Positions 61,265 to 64,000 of a stretch of DNA of 64,000 nucleotides are shown in pieces (within the stretch, counting starts at the first letter, position 1; each line of letters starts with the position of its first letter). The notes beneath the pieces are model-generated. The model saw nothing but the letters and a program-made list of their open reading frames with translations, was not told where the DNA came from and did not search any database. The position numbers were made by a program, and so were the translations under genes. Source of the DNA: CALCKU01 sp964654665 (lineage in GTDB: Bacteria > Pseudomonadota > Alphaproteobacteria > Caulobacterales > Maricaulaceae); NCBI GenBank assembly GCA_964654665.1, contig CAZZKV010000006.1, positions 47,711-111,710 of the forward strand, written 5' to 3'.

Positions 61265-62080
61265 ATGCTTTATCGCTCTCAACTTTTTGTACCCGGCAAT
61301 CGCCCTGATCGCTTTGAAAAAGCCTGCCAGGCGGGGGCTGATCTTGTCTGTATTGACCTTGAAGACGCTATCGGCCCAAACGAAAAAGATGAAGCTCGAA
61401 AGACGGTTTTAAAATGGCTATCGGAAACATCGTATAAACATGTCTCCTTAAGGATTAATGCTATCGATACTCCGCAAGGCCAAACCGATATAGCGGCGCT
61501 TAAATCATCGGGTTTAACACTGCCGTTTTTAATGATCCCGAAAGTTGCTTCCAAATCTGAAATGAACGATCTGGATGATGAACTGCCAAATGCATTGGGG
61601 CCGTTCTTCGCTATTATCGAAAGTGCGGAGGGTTTGCTAAATTGTGAAGAGGTCTTTTCCAATGGACGTGTGCAGTTTGGTATGTATGGCGCCGTTGATT
61701 ATGCTGGTGAAGTCGATTGCGATCTGGCGTGGGAAACCCATCTTTATGCGCGCTCGCGCCTTGTGGCTGCCGCGGCTGTTTATGATGTGCATCTCTTTGA
61801 TGTCCCACATATTCATGTGCGTGACTTGGACGATTGCGAAGTGACAACACGGAAGGCTAAAGCGTTGGGCATTCACGCCCGCTCTGCCATTCATCCAGCG
61901 CAAATTGATCGTATTCATGCTGCATTACATCCCAGTGATGAAGATATTACGCAGGCAGAGCGCGTTATTGCTGCGTATCAAGCCGCAGACGGCAATGTTG
62001 TGTTACTCGACGGAAAATTTATCGAAGCGCCTGTGGTCAAAAAGGCTCAGCGTGTTCTGGCTTATAGGAAACAAAATTAA
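61265..62080 (+). CDS. HpcH/HpaI–CitE-type acyl-CoA lyase
   Basis: A 271-residue CitE-like aldolase-fold lyase. The N-terminus MLYRSQLFVPGNRPDRFEKA includes the CoA/carboxylate-binding Arg; ADLVCIDLEDAIGPNEK follows at about 25-41; the metal Glu is in AIIESAEGLLN (about 119-129) and Asp in MYGAVDYAGEV (about 143-153). Relatives cleave malyl-, β-methylmalyl- or citramalyl-CoA to an acyl-CoA and glyoxylate or pyruvate. It overlaps the MaoC gene by one base and is preceded by the perfect operator site. Confidence 0.87.
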   Translation: MLYRSQLFVPGNRPDRFEKACQAGADLVCIDLEDAIGPNEKDEARKTVLKWLSETSYKHVSLRINAIDTPQGQTDIAALKSSGLTLPFLMIPKVASKSEMNDLDDELPNALGPFFAIIESAEGLLNCEEVFSNGRVQFGMYGAVDYAGEVDCDLAWETHLYARSRLVAAAAVYDVHLFDVPHIHVRDLDDCEVTTRKAKALGIHARSAIHPAQIDRIHAALHPSDEDITQAERVIAAYQAADGNVVLLDGKFIEAPVVKKAQRVLAYRKQN

Positions 62081-62601
62081 TGGTTGGATCAGTCAAAAAT
62101 GTTGGGCCGAATAGGTTCCGCGAAACGTTCGGGCGCTATTATGAGGATTTCGAAGTTGGTCATATTTATGAGCATAGACCCGGTAAAACGGTCACGGAAT
62201 ATGATAATCATATGTTCACGCTGATGACGATGAACACACATCCCATGCATTTTGATAATGAATTTGCCGCTGCCAGTGAATTTAAACAATGCCTTGTCGT
62301 TAGCCCGTATACCTTGGCTTTATTGATTGGTATGTCTGTGTCAGATTGCTCGCAAAAAGCGATTGCAAATTTGGGCATGGACGGGGTTAAATTCACTGCG
62401 CCCGTCTTTGTGGGGGATACATTGTATGGTGAAAGCGAAGTTTTGGAAAAACGCGAAAGCAAGTCTCGTCCCGGTCAAGGTATTGTTAAAATTGTCACGC
62501 GCGGCTTTAAACAGGATGGCACAATGGTCTGTATATTTGAGCGCAATATGCTTATTCCCGGCAAAGGTAATGCCGTTGAAGATAAGGTTGAGCATTATTA
62601 A
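62080..62601 (+). CDS. MaoC-family acyl-CoA hydratase
   Basis: A 173-residue single hot-dog MaoC protein. EDFEVGHIYEHRPGKTVTEYDNHMF at about 22-46 and TLMTMNTHPMHFD at about 47-59 match the MaoC group linked to CitE lyases (mesaconyl-CoA or itaconyl-CoA hydratase types), with Asp42 and His57 as likely catalytic residues. Coupled to the lyase gene by a one-base overlap (TAATG). The expected step is reversible hydration of a branched unsaturated acyl-CoA to the lyase substrate. Confidence 0.87.
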   Translation: MVGSVKNVGPNRFRETFGRYYEDFEVGHIYEHRPGKTVTEYDNHMFTLMTMNTHPMHFDNEFAAASEFKQCLVVSPYTLALLIGMSVSDCSQKAIANLGMDGVKFTAPVFVGDTLYGESEVLEKRESKSRPGQGIVKIVTRGFKQDGTMVCIFERNMLIPGKGNAVEDKVEHY

Positions 62602-62963
62602 CCAGCAGAATATTCGACAATAGATTTAAATCCGCCATATATGAGGCGTTTTCCATCAAATGGCATATCCGTTCCGGTCTGGCCCATAGCCTGCATATCA
62701 GCATATACTTTTTCATTGCCAATATCTCGTGTTTCTTTGTCTGGCCAAAGTACATATGAAAACATAATGGTTTCGTCTGGCTTGGCGTTTACGGCGCGGT
62801 AAAAATCGGTAATGTCGCCTTTTGGAACATCATCTCCCCAGCATTCTAATATTTGCAAAGCCCCGTGCTTTATGAAGAGGTGGTCAACTGTCTTAGCATG
62901 AGTAATGAAAGCGTCTTTATTGGTGGTGGGAACCGCTAGAACAAATCCATCGACATAGGGCAT
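62598..62963 (-). CDS. DUF1428 family protein
   Basis: A 121-residue small α+β-barrel protein. The start MPYVDGFVLAVPTTNKDAF and CWGDDVPKGDITDFYRAV (about 42-59) are typical of DUF1428, whose function is unknown. Transcribed against the MaoC gene with 4 bases of overlap, and divergent from the acyl-CoA dehydrogenase. Confidence 0.85.
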   Translation of the reverse strand: MPYVDGFVLAVPTTNKDAFITHAKTVDHLFIKHGALQILECWGDDVPKGDITDFYRAVNAKPDETIMFSYVLWPDKETRDIGNEKVYADMQAMGQTGTDMPFDGKRLIYGGFKSIVEYSAG

Positions 62964-63102
62964 ATAATTCTCCGTTTTGATAAGAAGGTCGGTATGATAT
63001 ATATGATAAAATTGTCGACTTCAAATCTTGGGTTTGCGCCAAATCATAGTCTTGGGCGTTGAAAAGCGTAGGTCTATCATTAAATTTGAAATGAGGATAA
63101 TC

Positions 63103-64000
63103 ATGAACGCTATGCCTGACCCTAATGCTTGGACAGCTGAAGATGAAACCATGATGCTGGATACTATTGATCGATGGTGTCGAGATGATGTACGGTCGAA
63201 GGTTATGGAAATGGAACATGCTGATGAATATCCGCATGATTTTGTTGAGCAGATGAAAGAATTTGGCCTGTTCGGCGCCACGATTTCGCAAGATTACGGT
63301 GGGTTGGGGTTAAATGCTTCGACCTATGCCAAAATTGTGACACGCATTTCCGAAGAATGGATGAGCCTAACGGGTATATTTAATTCCCATTTGATGATGG
63401 CGACTGTGGTTGAAAAATATGGTACGGATTTTCAAAAAGAGTATTGGCTACCCAAATTTTGCTCCGGTGAGGTGCGCGGTGCGCTGGGGTTGACCGAGCC
63501 CAATGCGGGAACGGATCTCCAAGCTATCAAAACAACAGCAAAAAAAGACGGTGATCATTATATTATTAATGGCTCTAAAACATGGATTTCCAACGGGATC
63601 ATGGGCGGTGCTGTTGCCTTAATGGTTAAAACCGACCCGGATAGCGATCCGCGTTATCGCGGTATGTCTATGTTCATAACGCCGAAGGTCGACCCGGATA
63701 CGGGCGAAAAATATGCGGGCTATACGACCGGTAATAAAATGCAAAAGCTCGCCTATAAAGGCATCGATTCTGGTGAGTTGTTTTTTGATGATTATAAAAT
63801 TGATGCCAAACGGCACCTCATTGGCGGCATTGAAGGCAAAGGATTTTATATGGCTGTCGGCGGGTTGGAGCTTGGCCGGATCAATATTGCGGCGCGCTCT
63901 GTAGGAATTGCGCGGCGGGCGCTCGAAGAGGCGACGCGTTATGCGCAAGAGCGTAAGACATTTGGTAAACCAATATGCGAGCATCAGGCCATCCAGTTAA
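63103..64000 (+). CDS. Acyl-CoA dehydrogenase (partial, C-terminus beyond window)
   Basis: The forward strand is open from the ATG at 63103 (GAGGATA upstream) to the window edge, giving about 299 residues. Typical features: FGLFGATISQDYGGLGL (about 50-66), LGLTEPNAGTDLQAIKT (about 128-144), INGSKTWISNGIMGG (about 152-166) and the start of the FAD segment RKTFGKPICEHQAIQ at about 285-299. It resembles the isovaleryl/branched or butyryl-CoA class rather than the paired subunits at 25-27 kb. In the cluster it could oxidise the short acyl-CoA released by the lyases. Confidence 0.9.
   Translation, partial: MNAMPDPNAWTAEDETMMLDTIDRWCRDDVRSKVMEMEHADEYPHDFVEQMKEFGLFGATISQDYGGLGLNASTYAKIVTRISEEWMSLTGIFNSHLMMATVVEKYGTDFQKEYWLPKFCSGEVRGALGLTEPNAGTDLQAIKTTAKKDGDHYIINGSKTWISNGIMGGAVALMVKTDPDSDPRYRGMSMFITPKVDPDTGEKYAGYTTGNKMQKLAYKGIDSGELFFDDYKIDAKRHLIGGIEGKGFYMAVGGLELGRINIAARSVGIARRALEEATRYAQERKTFGKPICEHQAIQL

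Noticed and set aside
62990..63100. Possible fourth operator (TTGTCGACTTCAA) before the last acyl-CoA dehydrogenase
   Set aside because: Half-site spacing is one base short and the outer bases do not match; not counted with the three sites.
1..64000. tRNA, rRNA, CRISPR arrays or insertion sequences
   Set aside because: I looked through the intergenic regions and saw no cloverleaf-like, regularly spaced repeat or transposase-coding sequence; a dedicated RNA search was not possible.

Overview
The window comes from an alphaproteobacterium. The trpE–ppiD–tpiA neighbourhood at the left edge, a Lrp/DUF6356 pair, many glutathione transferases, TonB-dependent receptors and large sets of acyl-CoA dehydrogenases all fit. 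Base composition is moderately AT-rich and the gene mix looks marine and oligotroph-like (Maricaulales/Hyphomonadaceae-like is my best guess; the sequence does not settle the order). I find about 61 protein genes, no rRNA or tRNA, no CRISPR array, no transposon and no clear pseudogene. Genes are tightly packed, often with 1-4 base stop/start overlaps.

Region by region. 1-7015: housekeeping and central metabolism (trpE partial, ppiD, tpiA, a YihX-like HAD phosphatase, pckA, a GST). 7057-12139: pirin, VOC protein, GST, a DUF6702 protein and a large secreted M1 peptidase. 12269-16815: three more exported hydrolases (two M28 peptidases, one M20 amidohydrolase). 16895-22432: nitronate monooxygenase, an OmpA-family protein followed by a membrane-anchored HHH/DUF2853 protein, an orphan endolysin/holin-like pair and a DUF3667 membrane protein. 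22532-28737: a six-gene fatty/hydroxy-acid catabolic operon with two SDRs, a LvaA/ACAD10-11-like kinase, a complementary acyl-CoA dehydrogenase pair and an ACAD10/11-like dehydrogenase. 28812-38651: assorted genes (spermidine-synthase-like membrane protein, YajQ, YtcJ-like amidohydrolase, hybrid histidine kinase, Lrp regulator, glpK with a 46-residue gene directly upstream). 38958-49948: two TonB-dependent receptors flanking an oxidative operon (FAD oxidase, MDR reductase, VOC proteins). 50014-64000: a large catabolic cluster.

The most interesting part is 50-64 kb. It combines a divergent LeuC/LeuD-type hydratase, a class III CoA-transferase, three PuuE/cyclic-imide-hydrolase-type proteins, an N-carbamoylsarcosine/maleamate-amidase-type cysteine hydrolase, an HMG-CoA-lyase-type and an HpcH/CitE-type lyase, a MaoC hydratase, an SDR, a HapK-like protein, a methyltransferase and an acyl-CoA dehydrogenase. 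In order, these chemistries describe a plausible route from a cyclic imide (for example a substituted maleimide) through half-amide, dicarboxylate, hydroxy-dicarboxylate and its CoA ester to an acyl-CoA plus a 2-oxo acid. Two promoter regions of the cluster carry almost the same inverted repeat (GTTGAT-ACAC-MTCAAC) about 33 bases from the start codons, and a third promoter carries a degenerate version. That suggests one regulon under an unidentified regulator lying outside the window. The substrate is inference; the gene content and the repeats are seen directly.
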